From the NCBI GenBank assembly GCA_900546665.1, contig URDY01000009.1, forward strand, positions 54,976-118,975: DNA of 64,000 nt, written 5' to 3'. The notes beneath the pieces were generated by a model. It had not been told where the DNA came from and did not search any database. It saw only the letters and a list, made by a program, of their open reading frames with translations. Made by a program: the position numbers and the translations under genes. The DNA is from an uncultured Paraprevotella sp. Lineage in GTDB: Bacteria > Bacteroidota > Bacteroidia > Bacteroidales > Bacteroidaceae. Positions 1 to 7,795 of the stretch are shown here, piece by piece (the stretch's first letter is position 1; every line of letters starts with the position of its first letter).

Positions 1-476
1 TCATTTGGAATATAAAACTGGCATATTTCTCCTTTTTGATTAATTTGAAACACGTATGGGGTTAAAGCACAATCGAAATCAATATCAAATGAATCCAATC
101 GGTATGCACCCTGAAGTTTCTCTATACTTTGAATCACATGTAAATCTTGAATAGGAACTTCGGCTATTAAAAAACAAATTTTTGCATTTAAATTTTGTTT
201 GTTTATTGTGTTTACAATAAAATTAATACAATCTTTACATCCATAATTGGAATATCTCACAAATAAGAATTGCTCTTTATTAGACAGCTCCATTAATTTC
301 AGTGAATCTCCTTTTTGTGAGATTATAGATATTAAGCTATCAAGACGCCTACCATTTATATCAGCATATATAATACTATCTGCCAATTGCATTTGCGTAT
401 TTTCTGTATCTTTTGTTCGGCTTGTGCAGCTAATGAAGTATATACTTATTATAAATATAAAAATAAACTTTGTCAT
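1..476 (-). CDS. Thioredoxin-fold-like lipoprotein (3' end outside window)
   Basis: The reading frame starts at ATG 476 and is still open at base 1 after 158 codons, so the 3' end is missing. The N-terminus is a lipoprotein signal (hydrophobic stretch ending FISC, followed by a polar linker), implying attachment to a periplasmic or surface membrane. Mid-protein a strand-like segment leads into YGCKDC, a CxxC pair placed as in thioredoxin-like folds; whether it is redox active is inference. Its start codon overlaps the stop of the preceding propeller gene (TAATG), so the two are probably translationally coupled. With the upstream NVEALA peptide it forms a three-gene unit. The exact family is not certain. 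Confidence 0.75.
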   Translation of the reverse strand, partial: MTKFIFIFIISIYFISCTSRTKDTENTQMQLADSIIYADINGRRLDSLISIISQKGDSLKLMELSNKEQFLFVRYSNYGCKDCINFIVNTINKQNLNAKICFLIAEVPIQDLHVIQSIEKLQGAYRLDSFDIDFDCALTPYVFQINQKGEICQFYIPN

Positions 477-1537
477 TATCGTTTGAAATAATTCAGATTA
501 AATATAAATAGTCCCGGATTTAACAATAAATTATCCTTGTTGCGAATTTCCCAATATACGAAATTTTCTTTAATGAGAAAGAAAGGTGCTGTCGTATATT
601 GTTTATTGTCAAAGGCCACTGTAAACAAGCGTGTAGTTCCTTTGTTTTCATTATATTGGCATAAAACAATATGATTATCAGGAGACACGCATGAGAAATA
701 TATCATGTGGTCTATCCTTTGATAATAACGAGCCATTCCAGCGAATTGCCTTCCTTTGTCTTTTAAGTTGTTTACATAATTTATTCTTTCATAAACGTCC
801 TTTCTTGCGATGTCATCAGGAAGTGCATATTTTCCGAAATCAATAGCAAACAATGGTTTAAGAACCCCCTTGTCAATTGTAAACAAAGTGTCGCATAACA
901 TTTCCCAATATAGCACATTTCCTTTTGTATCTATGTGAATATTATCGTAAGCTGAAAATCCTGTAGATAAAGACCTTCCTTCTATGGGTTTGCCTTCGGT
1001 GAGTTCTTCATTCAGAAAACATAAAGTCTTTCTTTCGGCAGCTTCGCCTCCATAGCTGTTCAATGCTATGTAACCCTCATTCCATGGATATATATGGAAG
1101 GGTCTTATATCTTCATCCGCTATGCTGCATTTTTGAACCGACAAAAGCTGACCTTTTAAATTAAATCTCAAAATGGCATTCTTACTGAAATCGTAAAGTC
1201 CTACCAGTCCGTCTCCAAAAAATACATTGGAGACTTGGAGATGTTCATTCATGGCATGTCCTTTTTGCGATACTTGACCTATGAAATTACCGGTTGATGT
1301 AAATGTGTATAAAAAGTCACGTGAATGAACCACAAAAGTATCTTTATCCACATTAAAATTACATATATCATAAATTAAGGAATGATCCGTAGTCTCCAAG
1401 TTAACAATTCTTCCGTCAGACTGATTGATGCACGTTATTTCTGAGAAATTCATTTTTATAGATTGAATATCCGTTTTGTCCTTGTTTGTGCATGACACCA
1501 ACAAAGATATTAATGCGAATTTAATTATGTTTTTCAT
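476..1537 (-). CDS. 6-bladed beta-propeller lipoprotein (BF3164/TolB-like)
   Basis: 353 residues. The N-terminus is a short lipoprotein signal with lipobox LLVSC, so the mature protein is probably membrane anchored. The rest shows recurrent short strand patterns such as FVVHSRDFLYTF, GLYDFSKNAILRFN and GNVLYWEM, as in the Bacteroidetes BF3164-like / TolB-like propeller lipoproteins. Members of this family are frequently encoded beside NVEALA-type small peptides, as here (132 bp downstream of one). The stop overlaps the next ATG by one base. Function is unknown; binding or processing of the small peptide is a plausible but untested role. Confidence 0.8.
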   Translation of the reverse strand: MKNIIKFALISLLVSCTNKDKTDIQSIKMNFSEITCINQSDGRIVNLETTDHSLIYDICNFNVDKDTFVVHSRDFLYTFTSTGNFIGQVSQKGHAMNEHLQVSNVFFGDGLVGLYDFSKNAILRFNLKGQLLSVQKCSIADEDIRPFHIYPWNEGYIALNSYGGEAAERKTLCFLNEELTEGKPIEGRSLSTGFSAYDNIHIDTKGNVLYWEMLCDTLFTIDKGVLKPLFAIDFGKYALPDDIARKDVYERINYVNNLKDKGRQFAGMARYYQRIDHMIYFSCVSPDNHIVLCQYNENKGTTRLFTVAFDNKQYTTAPFFLIKENFVYWEIRNKDNLLLNPGLFIFNLNYFKR

Positions 1538-1669
1538 GACTTTTAGTGCTTGAATATTCTTTTGGTATATAATTATAAATTAAGGAAAAGGGAATTTATC
1601 AATCCCCTAAACCTTATCCCAATACCTATTATATTATATTTTTCAAAAAGATATTTTAATCTAAAACCA

Positions 1670-1990
1670 TTATCCCTTTTTGCATGTGCATCTTATACCG
1701 CAGCATGCATAATATCCACTATTACAACTTACACTACATGCTGTGCTTACACCATATCCAGCGATTGTTATGCCACCATCAATTGAACAAGAATTACTGC
1801 CTTTACCTCCGCTATAACAGTAAGGATTCCAAGCTTCATCATTATTTGCAAATGTTTCTACGTCTGCAATTAACAAATCCGCTTCATTTACTTTGGTGTA
1901 ATCATCATAAGTCTTATAACCGGCATAAGTACTAAATCCTACTACCACCATACTTACAAAAACTTTCAAAAAATTCTTTTTAGTTCTCAT
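1670..1990 (-). CDS. NVEALA-family secreted cysteine-rich peptide
   Basis: 106 residues. A lysine-rich start and one hydrophobic segment (residues about 9-24) form a signal-like leader. This is followed by KVNEADLLIADVETFAN, which matches the position and pattern of the NVEALA motif (here DVETFAN). The remainder is a short Gly/Ser/Cys-rich tail with nine cysteines, including YYACCGIRCTCKKG at the C-terminus. The family is confined to Bacteroidetes and its function is not established. Length is slightly above the typical 70-95 residues because of the long Cys tail. It is the first gene of the unit with the propeller and thioredoxin-like lipoproteins. A mature peptide may be released at or near the motif; that is inference. 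Confidence 0.82.
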   Translation of the reverse strand: MRTKKNFLKVFVSMVVVGFSTYAGYKTYDDYTKVNEADLLIADVETFANNDEAWNPYCYSGGKGSNSCSIDGGITIAGYGVSTACSVSCNSGYYACCGIRCTCKKG

Positions 1991-2006
1991 GATCTTTCAT
2001 TAGTGT

Positions 2007-2020
2007 CCCATTTAAATGGG
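2007..2020. repeat. Perfect 14-bp palindrome before the NVEALA gene
   Basis: CCCATTTAAATGGG is a perfect palindrome 17 bp upstream of the NVEALA start codon. It could be an operator or a remnant of the adjacent insertion sequence. No convincing TAnnTTTG box lies next to it. Confidence 0.5.
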
Positions 2021-2032
2021 AAGGGTTAAAAA

Positions 2033-2269
2033 TTAATTAAATAGCTCCGGAATCAGGGGATCATATAGATCTTTGACATCATTGAAATTAGTCTCGTTGA
2101 ACAAGTCAGCAAGTGAGTTTGGTCTGTCAATGATATATTAAGTAAGCAAGACTTCATAGGCCGAACGTTTCAACTTCATATCATGTTGGACAATAGACAC
2201 ACTATCGTTGAACAGAGTTATGTTCAGAAAAGCGGCTCGTTGAGAGAAAACGTATTTGTCTTGGAACAT
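2033..2269 (-). pseudogene. Decayed IS4-family transposase remnant
   Basis: An ATG at 2269 opens MFQDKYVFSQRAAFLN, which resembles the N-terminus of Bacteroides IS4-family (DUF4372-type) transposases. After about 16 codons it jumps to a C-terminal-like segment (VQHDMKLKRSAYEVL) and stops at 2138. In another frame the tail continues as SLADLFNETNFNDVKDLYD, ending in ELFN and a stop at 2033. The catalytic middle is therefore deleted and a frameshift has accumulated. This is a dead element marking an old insertion upstream of the NVEALA cluster. Confidence 0.75.
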
Positions 2270-2774
2270 CGTAGCCGTTTGTATTAGACTGCAAAATTGC
2301 AAAATCAAGTCCGTTTCATTTCAAAAACCGTATATTAGACAATATTTCAACAATTTCAAAAAACTATTTATCCACTTTTACGGAACAGTAGTGATAATTC
2401 TTTATAATTGAATTTTTGCAAATGTACAAAAAAATAATGCAAAAAAACGACTGAATTATTTTTTTAACATTTATTATAAAATTAAATAACTTGTCATAAA
2501 TAAAATCCATATCAATAATAACATTGTTGGGTGGTTGCAGAGCAGAAGTGATCATTGCTCGAACGTTTCGATATGAACACATACGAGACAAACAAGATAA
2601 GGCAAAGGATGCGAGACAAGTTGTACCAATAAAAGAGAATGGTTTATATTTAATCATTACATGATAAAAATGATATACCCAAATTACAGATTTTTTATCA
2701 ATCACTGTATTCTTTTCTGGCTGGAGATATTGTAACAGAGACATGCAGGCATTGATGATAGAGCGGATTTTGGT
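2270..2774. other. Gene-free AT-rich interval
   Basis: About 500 bp separates the transposase remnant from the next gene. A 126-codon frame crosses it, but its composition is not protein-like and I reject it. The only recognisable signal is CAAATGTA at 2419-2426, a minus-strand TACATTTG -7 box without a matching -33 element. It could drive transcription towards the remnant and the NVEALA unit. Confidence 0.5.
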
Positions 2775-4073
2775 TTACTTTTTTAAATCAGAAAAAACAC
2801 TCTTGACAAGCTGGCATGCCGTATCCAACCCGATGCTCCCGGTATTAAGCATCAGATGATAGTGATGCGGTTCTCCCCATTTGTCTCCCGTATAATATTC
2901 ATAGTGATGGATACGGTTACGGTTTATTCTTTTGATCTCAGATTCAGCCTGCCCGCTTGCAATTCCGTATTCATTGATACATCGGTTTACCGCATTGTTC
3001 AGGTCAGTATAACAGAAAACCTTTAAAACATTCGGATTATCCTTCAGTATGAAATCAGCACAACGTCCTATGATAATACAGGATTCTTTTTCGGCCAGTT
3101 CTTTAATGATCTTGCTTTCTGCTACAAACAGTATATCGTCTGATGACAGACTGGATTCCAGCGGCTGTTCGCTGTTTTTCGACAAGATACATTTTAACCA
3201 GAAGGAAGGAATGGATTGCTCGTTTTGAGCGATATATTGTTCGTCGATTCCGCTTCGCTGCGCTGCCATGTGGATGAACTCCTTGTCATAAAGTTTCAGT
3301 CCCAGTTCTTTGGCCAGCATCTCACCAAGCAGATGACCGCCACTTCCGTATTCGCGTGCTATCGTAATAACCGGATAGTGTCCTTGCTTCTGTATCATCG
3401 TTTCCTGTACAGTCGGATCGGTAATCCATTGATCCAGAAAACGGTAATAAGGGGTAACGAAATGGACTATCGGACCCACAATCAGTGCGGCTACTACGGT
3501 ACCTTCACGTACTCCGTATACGCCCGACATGAATGTCAGAGACAAAATGCAGGCCAATGCCACCAGCGTCACGTCAAATCCCAGTTTGATATAACCGAAT
3601 TCACCTTTAAACCGTTTGGTAATGACCTTGACAAAATATTCTCCAGCCATCATGGCTGCATTGGCTTTGACCTCCAGTGCTATGCCAACTGCCAGAATGA
3701 CACATCCGATCAGCAGATCGGTAAACATACTGACATATTCCACGGGATTAAGCCAGTAGAGAATATTCATGGAAAGGTCGATGAACATACCGAAACAGAA
3801 GGAGATGGGAATCTGAAGCAGAAACATCCGCAAGTCCGATTTCAGATCCTGTCTGGTCATCAGGAATGGTTCTATCACTACAAAAAGGATATTCAACATG
3901 ATGGTCCATTGTCCGATCGTAAAGGGAGTGCACATACTCAGGACATAAGTCACGCTTGTAATGGGGGAGGTTCCGAGAGAGGCTTTTGTTATAAAGGCAA
4001 TTCCCAACGCATTGACGAATAACGAAACACAAAACAGCAGATACCGCCGAAGAAGATATTTATCCATTTTCAT
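2775..4073 (-). CDS. YczE/YitT-like membrane domain fused to cytidylate-kinase-like domain
   Basis: 432 residues. Residues 1-210 hold about five to six hydrophobic segments typical of the YczE/YyaS/YitT (DUF6198) membrane family (NALGIAFITKASLGTSPITS). From residue about 230 a soluble domain begins with VITIAREYGSGGHLLGE, a glycine-rich nucleotide-binding loop, then KLYDKEFIHMAAQRSG and CIIIGRCADFIL, characteristic of the cytidylate-kinase-like family (Cytidylate_kin2). It appears to be a tethered NMP-kinase-like enzyme. The same two-domain arrangement occurs in other Bacteroidetes; its substrate is unknown. It is transcribed divergently from the AraC-type gene, with 129 bp between start codons. 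No strong promoter was identified. Confidence 0.85.
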   Translation of the reverse strand: MKMDKYLLRRYLLFCVSLFVNALGIAFITKASLGTSPITSVTYVLSMCTPFTIGQWTIMLNILFVVIEPFLMTRQDLKSDLRMFLLQIPISFCFGMFIDLSMNILYWLNPVEYVSMFTDLLIGCVILAVGIALEVKANAAMMAGEYFVKVITKRFKGEFGYIKLGFDVTLVALACILSLTFMSGVYGVREGTVVAALIVGPIVHFVTPYYRFLDQWITDPTVQETMIQKQGHYPVITIAREYGSGGHLLGEMLAKELGLKLYDKEFIHMAAQRSGIDEQYIAQNEQSIPSFWLKCILSKNSEQPLESSLSSDDILFVAESKIIKELAEKESCIIIGRCADFILKDNPNVLKVFCYTDLNNAVNRCINEYGIASGQAESEIKRINRNRIHHYEYYTGDKWGEPHHYHLMLNTGSIGLDTACQLVKSVFSDLKK

Positions 4074-4142
4074 TCTATAAAGGATTCTGTGAAAAACTCT
4101 GCAAAGTTCTGTCTATTTTTTGATTTGATTGTGATAAAAGAA

Positions 4143-4158
4143 TGACCAATTTTGGTCA
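4143..4158. promoter_or_regulatory. Palindromic operator over the araC-type promoter
   Basis: TGACCAATTTTGGTCA is a perfect 7-bp inverted repeat with a 2-bp centre. It covers the TTTG -33 element of the AraC-type gene and lies in the divergent intergenic region, so a bound protein would block that promoter. Autoregulation is inference. Confidence 0.55.
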
Positions 4159-4182
4159 GAAACGAAACAAAGTGTAATTTTG
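4151..4182 (+). promoter_or_regulatory. Bacteroidetes promoter of the AraC-type gene
   Basis: TTTG at 4151-4154 and TAATTTTG at 4175-4182 are 20 nt apart and fit the -33/-7 consensus. Transcription would start near 4189, which excludes the TTG at 4152 and supports the ATG at 4203. Confidence 0.7.
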
Positions 4183-4202
4183 CCCATAAAATATTGCCAG
4201 GC

Positions 4203-5066
4203 ATGAATGTTTCACTTACAGACATAATGAAAATCTCAGATCGGGTGTGTGGGCGGATTGCAGATCATTCAATAACAGCACGCTGTCCTGTGACGATAAA
4301 AAACGGATTTTTCTTTTTGTTGATAACCCAAGGCAGGGGAGTCATTAAGGATGCTTTTTATCATTATGAGGTTTTGGTGGACCATTTGCTCGTTCTGACG
4401 CCGAGTACGGAAAGTTTGTTGGATGAGGTAAGTTCGGATTTCCGGATGTCTGTCATTTATATTGCTCCGGATTATTTTGACAGTTTGCCGGATGGTCAGC
4501 CGGTTTACAATCAGGTGTCACGTTACCTGGGTGACTATCGTCTGCCCGTGTTTCATCTTGAACAGGACAGAGCGGTTTATCTACAGCAGACAATGGCTTT
4601 GTTTTCCAGTCAGTTGGACCACATGTCCCTGTACAAGGACGGAATCGTTCGCCATCTTTGCAGTTTCCTGCTGTTGCAGATTACAGATGCATTATGTCGG
4701 GAGAACAGAGACACGCCGGTATATGTCAAACGGACCTGTGAGATTTTCCGGAATTTCAAGAAACTGCTGGTACATTATTATCGTCACAATCATGATATTC
4801 AGTTTTATGCGGACCAGCTGCATATTTCCACCACTTATTTGTCGAGGATCATTAAAAAGCAAACCGGCCATACAGTGGGATTTCACATTTCAGAATTATT
4901 ATGCGCAGACGCGCGAAAATTGTTGGAATGTACCGATTTGGATATTAAGGAAATTGCTGATTATCTCGGCTTTTCAAACCAATCCGTATTCGGGAAATTC
5001 TTTGTCCGGAAAACAGGCCTTTCACCCTTGAAATTCAGGCTGCATAAAGAAAAAGACCGTCATTGA
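4203..5066 (+). CDS. AraC-family transcriptional regulator
   Basis: 287 residues from ATG 4203; the longer frame would need a TTG inside the promoter. The N-terminal two thirds are a cupin-like sensing region (RCPVTIKNGFFFLLITQG). The C-terminal 95 residues carry the double helix-turn-helix of the AraC/XylS family, with HDIQFYADQLHISTTYLSRI as the first and DIKEIADYLGFSNQSVFGKF as the second HTH, ending SPLKFR. It converges on the PatB/MATE/DUF3737 operon, which is a likely target because such clusters commonly pair with an AraC regulator. The palindrome over its own -33 box suggests autoregulation. The ligand is unknown. Confidence 0.9.
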   Translation: MNVSLTDIMKISDRVCGRIADHSITARCPVTIKNGFFFLLITQGRGVIKDAFYHYEVLVDHLLVLTPSTESLLDEVSSDFRMSVIYIAPDYFDSLPDGQPVYNQVSRYLGDYRLPVFHLEQDRAVYLQQTMALFSSQLDHMSLYKDGIVRHLCSFLLLQITDALCRENRDTPVYVKRTCEIFRNFKKLLVHYYRHNHDIQFYADQLHISTTYLSRIIKKQTGHTVGFHISELLCADARKLLECTDLDIKEIADYLGFSNQSVFGKFFVRKTGLSPLKFRLHKEKDRH

Positions 5067-5169
5067 AGACGGCCTTGCAGATCAGTTTGTCTGATGATTG
5101 CCTCAGAAAAACTGTTTTTCTTTTTAACTGACAGATAGCAGTACCCCTGACTGGTCTGTACTGGTCTTG

Positions 5170-6339
5170 TCAGAAACCGGATTTTTCCACAAACTGCCGG
5201 AATCTGTCCAGACCTTTAGTCAGGACGCTTCTTGGACAGGCAATATTCCAGCGCATAAATCCTTCACCCTCCAAACCGTACATGTCACCTTGGTTAAGCC
5301 ATAGTCCGGCTTCGGATTTCAGACGTTTGTCCAGTTCAGCGGAAGTGAGATGAGTGTGGGTACAGTCCATCCAGACAAGATAGGTTCCTTCCAATCGGGT
5401 CAAGGGAAAATCCGGTAAATATGTTTTGCAATATTCACACATGTAGTCGTAATTCCCTTTCAGATAATCAAGCAGCTGAACAAGCCAGTCTTCTCCCTCG
5501 TTGTATGCCGCAATTGTGGCTTCTATGCCGAACGGATTGACATCGCACACTTCATTGATATTGATTGCCCGGTTGATCCTTTTTCTGAAATCTTCATTGG
5601 CAGATACGATATTGGCGATCTGAAGTCCGGCTATATTGAATGCTTTACTTGGTGACAGACAGGTGATGGAGTGTTGGAGAAAATCATCGGATATGGATGC
5701 AAAAGGGGTATATTCTTTGGGAGGATAAACCAATTCACAATGTATTTCATCTGCAATGACAATCACATTGTTACGCAGACAGATTTCTCCCACACGGGTG
5801 AGTTCTTCCTTAGTCCAAACACGTCCGGCAGGATTGTGCGGATTACAGAGTATCATCAGCTTTAGTTTTTCGTCAGCTGTCTTTTTCTCAAGATCCTCAA
5901 AATCCATGTAATAGGTCTGGTCTTTCCTGATGAGCGGACTGGTGACTATTTCGCATTCATTGTTCCTGATAGAAGAGAAAAAACAATTGTACACCGGTGT
6001 CTGTATCAGTACCTGGTCGCCAGGTTGTGTCAAGGCCTTGATAATGGCGGACAGTGCCGGAACCACACCGGACGTGTAGATGATCCAGTCTTTTTCTATT
6101 GTCAATCCGTGGCGACGTTTAAACCAATCGGTGACCGCATGATAATAATTGTCCGGAACATGCGTATAGCCGAATATACCATGGCTTACTCTGCGCTGTA
6201 TGGCTTCGATAATGGCTGGTGCGGTCTGGAAATCCATATCAGCCACCCACATAGGCAGTATGTCATCTGTTGCGATGCTGTCCCATTTGCAGGAATTGGT
6301 TCCTTTTCGGGAAATGATTTTATCAAAATCGTACTTCAT
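5170..6339 (-). CDS. PatB/MalY-type PLP-dependent C-S lyase / aminotransferase
   Basis: 389 residues from ATG 6339; an upstream in-frame extension runs into the MATE gene and is not homologous. This is a fold-type I PLP enzyme, with the substrate-side motif LPMWVADMDFQ near the start and CNPHNPAGRVW and VIADEIHCELVY in the middle. CLSPSKAFNIAGLQ supplies the Schiff-base lysine, and MRWNIACPRSVL holds the C-terminal arginine. The PatB/MalY group cleaves cystathionine or cysteine conjugates to a thiol, pyruvate and ammonia. It is the last gene of the operon, 14 bp after the MATE exporter, suggesting coupled metabolism and export of a sulfur or amino compound. Confidence 0.9.
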   Translation of the reverse strand: MKYDFDKIISRKGTNSCKWDSIATDDILPMWVADMDFQTAPAIIEAIQRRVSHGIFGYTHVPDNYYHAVTDWFKRRHGLTIEKDWIIYTSGVVPALSAIIKALTQPGDQVLIQTPVYNCFFSSIRNNECEIVTSPLIRKDQTYYMDFEDLEKKTADEKLKLMILCNPHNPAGRVWTKEELTRVGEICLRNNVIVIADEIHCELVYPPKEYTPFASISDDFLQHSITCLSPSKAFNIAGLQIANIVSANEDFRKRINRAININEVCDVNPFGIEATIAAYNEGEDWLVQLLDYLKGNYDYMCEYCKTYLPDFPLTRLEGTYLVWMDCTHTHLTSAELDKRLKSEAGLWLNQGDMYGLEGEGFMRWNIACPRSVLTKGLDRFRQFVEKSGF

Positions 6340-6353
6340 GATTATTTTATTTA

Positions 6354-7790
6354 TTATAGTTTTTTTATCCATTTTCCACGCCATAATCTGAACAGAAAGA
6401 TGCTGCCGCGGAAGCATAGTTCTATACACATTGCCAGCCAGACTCCCTTCAGACCCATCGTCGGAGCCAGCAAGGCTGCCAGCGTCAGTCGCACACACCA
6501 GATGCTGCCGAAGTTCATCAGGCTGGGTATTAAGGTACTTCCTGCACCGACAAATACACCATAACTGACAATGGAGGCCGCAAACATAGGTTCGGCAAAA
6601 GCTTCAATTCGCAGAATTTCTACTCCTAGTGTACGGATTTCCGATACGGGGGTCATCAGACTGAATATTTGAGGTGCAAACACATAAAGTATCACACCCA
6701 TCATTCCCATTACCAGCATACCAGACCAAACGCAAATTTGGGCAAACCTGTGCATGAGACGCATTCTTCCTGCTCCGAGACTCTGTCCTACCAGTGTGGT
6801 TGCAGCCTCTGCTATACCATATCCCGGCATGTAACACAGACTTTCTGCAATAATGGCAAAAGAATTGGCGGCGATGGCTATAATGCCGAGCGGTGCAACG
6901 ATAACCGTAGTCATAATCTGTGCCCCGCATATAGCCACATGCTCAAATCCCATAGGCAGTGTTATACGTGCGGCATTGTGCAGAGTTGTTTTTTGGGGGC
7001 GGAAACTGCTCTTTTCCTTTCTGAGGTTGAGAATAGGGGAGTGTCGGCATAAATACCACAGCATGAGGGAACCCGTAACCAATTCGGCCAGTGCAGTGCC
7101 CAAAGCGGCACCGGTTACACCCAGACCAGCTCCGGGTATATGGAATGACAACGAGAATATTCCGACATTTCTGGATGGGAAGATAAGAAAAAAGTTGAAA
7201 ATAACGTCAAGAACACACATCAGTACATTCAAGATGCTTGGAATACGCATATTTCCACTGCATCGTAACATGCTTCCTGCTAAGAAATTGATTTGAAGGA
7301 AGGGCAGGAAAAGTGCGAAAATCAGAAAATAGACGTAAGAGTCGTGGCAGATGGCTTCGTCACCCCCAAGCCAGTAGGGCAGATGAGGACTGATCATCGC
7401 TCCTGTGGCCGCTAACAGGCAGCCGAATGTGAGCGTCGCTATGATGGATTGTTTCAGGATGCTTCTTGCACGGTGGAAGTCCTTGCTACCGATACAATGG
7501 GCCACCTGTACGGAGAAACCGGTAGCGGCAGCTGAACAAATGCCCCAAAACAGCCAGGTCGTGGTAGATACAAGACCAATTGCAGCAGCGGCATTGGCGC
7601 CTAGCCTGCCTACCATCGAGGCATCCACGTACTGCATGGCAATGGACGACAACTGTGCAATAATTGCCGGCATGCTCAGGTAAGCTGTGAGTTTGAGCTG
7701 CTGAATAAAAGTCAGTTGCTGCCCCTCCCGGATGAGGGACAGCAACTGGTCTGTCATATTGGCATGACGGCTGTTTTCGGATTTGCTCAT
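6354..7790 (-). CDS. MATE-family efflux transporter
   Basis: 478 residues with about twelve membrane segments in two homologous halves. The first half has the MATE signature region PAIIAQLSSIAMQYVDASMV; the second repeats it around LPMGFEHVAICGAQIMTTV. MATE proteins export drugs or metabolites in exchange for sodium or protons across the inner membrane. It starts 5 bp after the DUF3737 gene and ends 14 bp before the PatB-like gene, so all three are almost certainly one transcript. The substrate is unknown but probably relates to the lyase downstream. Confidence 0.9.
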   Translation of the reverse strand: MSKSENSRHANMTDQLLSLIREGQQLTFIQQLKLTAYLSMPAIIAQLSSIAMQYVDASMVGRLGANAAAAIGLVSTTTWLFWGICSAAATGFSVQVAHCIGSKDFHRARSILKQSIIATLTFGCLLAATGAMISPHLPYWLGGDEAICHDSYVYFLIFALFLPFLQINFLAGSMLRCSGNMRIPSILNVLMCVLDVIFNFFLIFPSRNVGIFSLSFHIPGAGLGVTGAALGTALAELVTGSLMLWYLCRHSPILNLRKEKSSFRPQKTTLHNAARITLPMGFEHVAICGAQIMTTVIVAPLGIIAIAANSFAIIAESLCYMPGYGIAEAATTLVGQSLGAGRMRLMHRFAQICVWSGMLVMGMMGVILYVFAPQIFSLMTPVSEIRTLGVEILRIEAFAEPMFAASIVSYGVFVGAGSTLIPSLMNFGSIWCVRLTLAALLAPTMGLKGVWLAMCIELCFRGSIFLFRLWRGKWIKKL

Positions 7791-7795
7791 TATGA

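Noticed and set aside
2364..2744. 126-codon minus-strand frame upstream of the transposase remnant
   Set aside because: Composition is not protein-like (runs of Ile/Lys/Asn from AT-rich DNA), a plausible -7 box lies inside it, and no domain or signal is visible.
4152..4202. Longer N-terminus for the AraC-type regulator
   Set aside because: It would need a TTG start inside the operator and before the predicted transcription start; ATG 4203 fits the promoter.
6340..6498. 53-residue N-terminal extension of the PatB-like enzyme
   Set aside because: It overlaps the end of the MATE gene and has no similarity to the family; MKYDFDKI at 6339 is the usual start.
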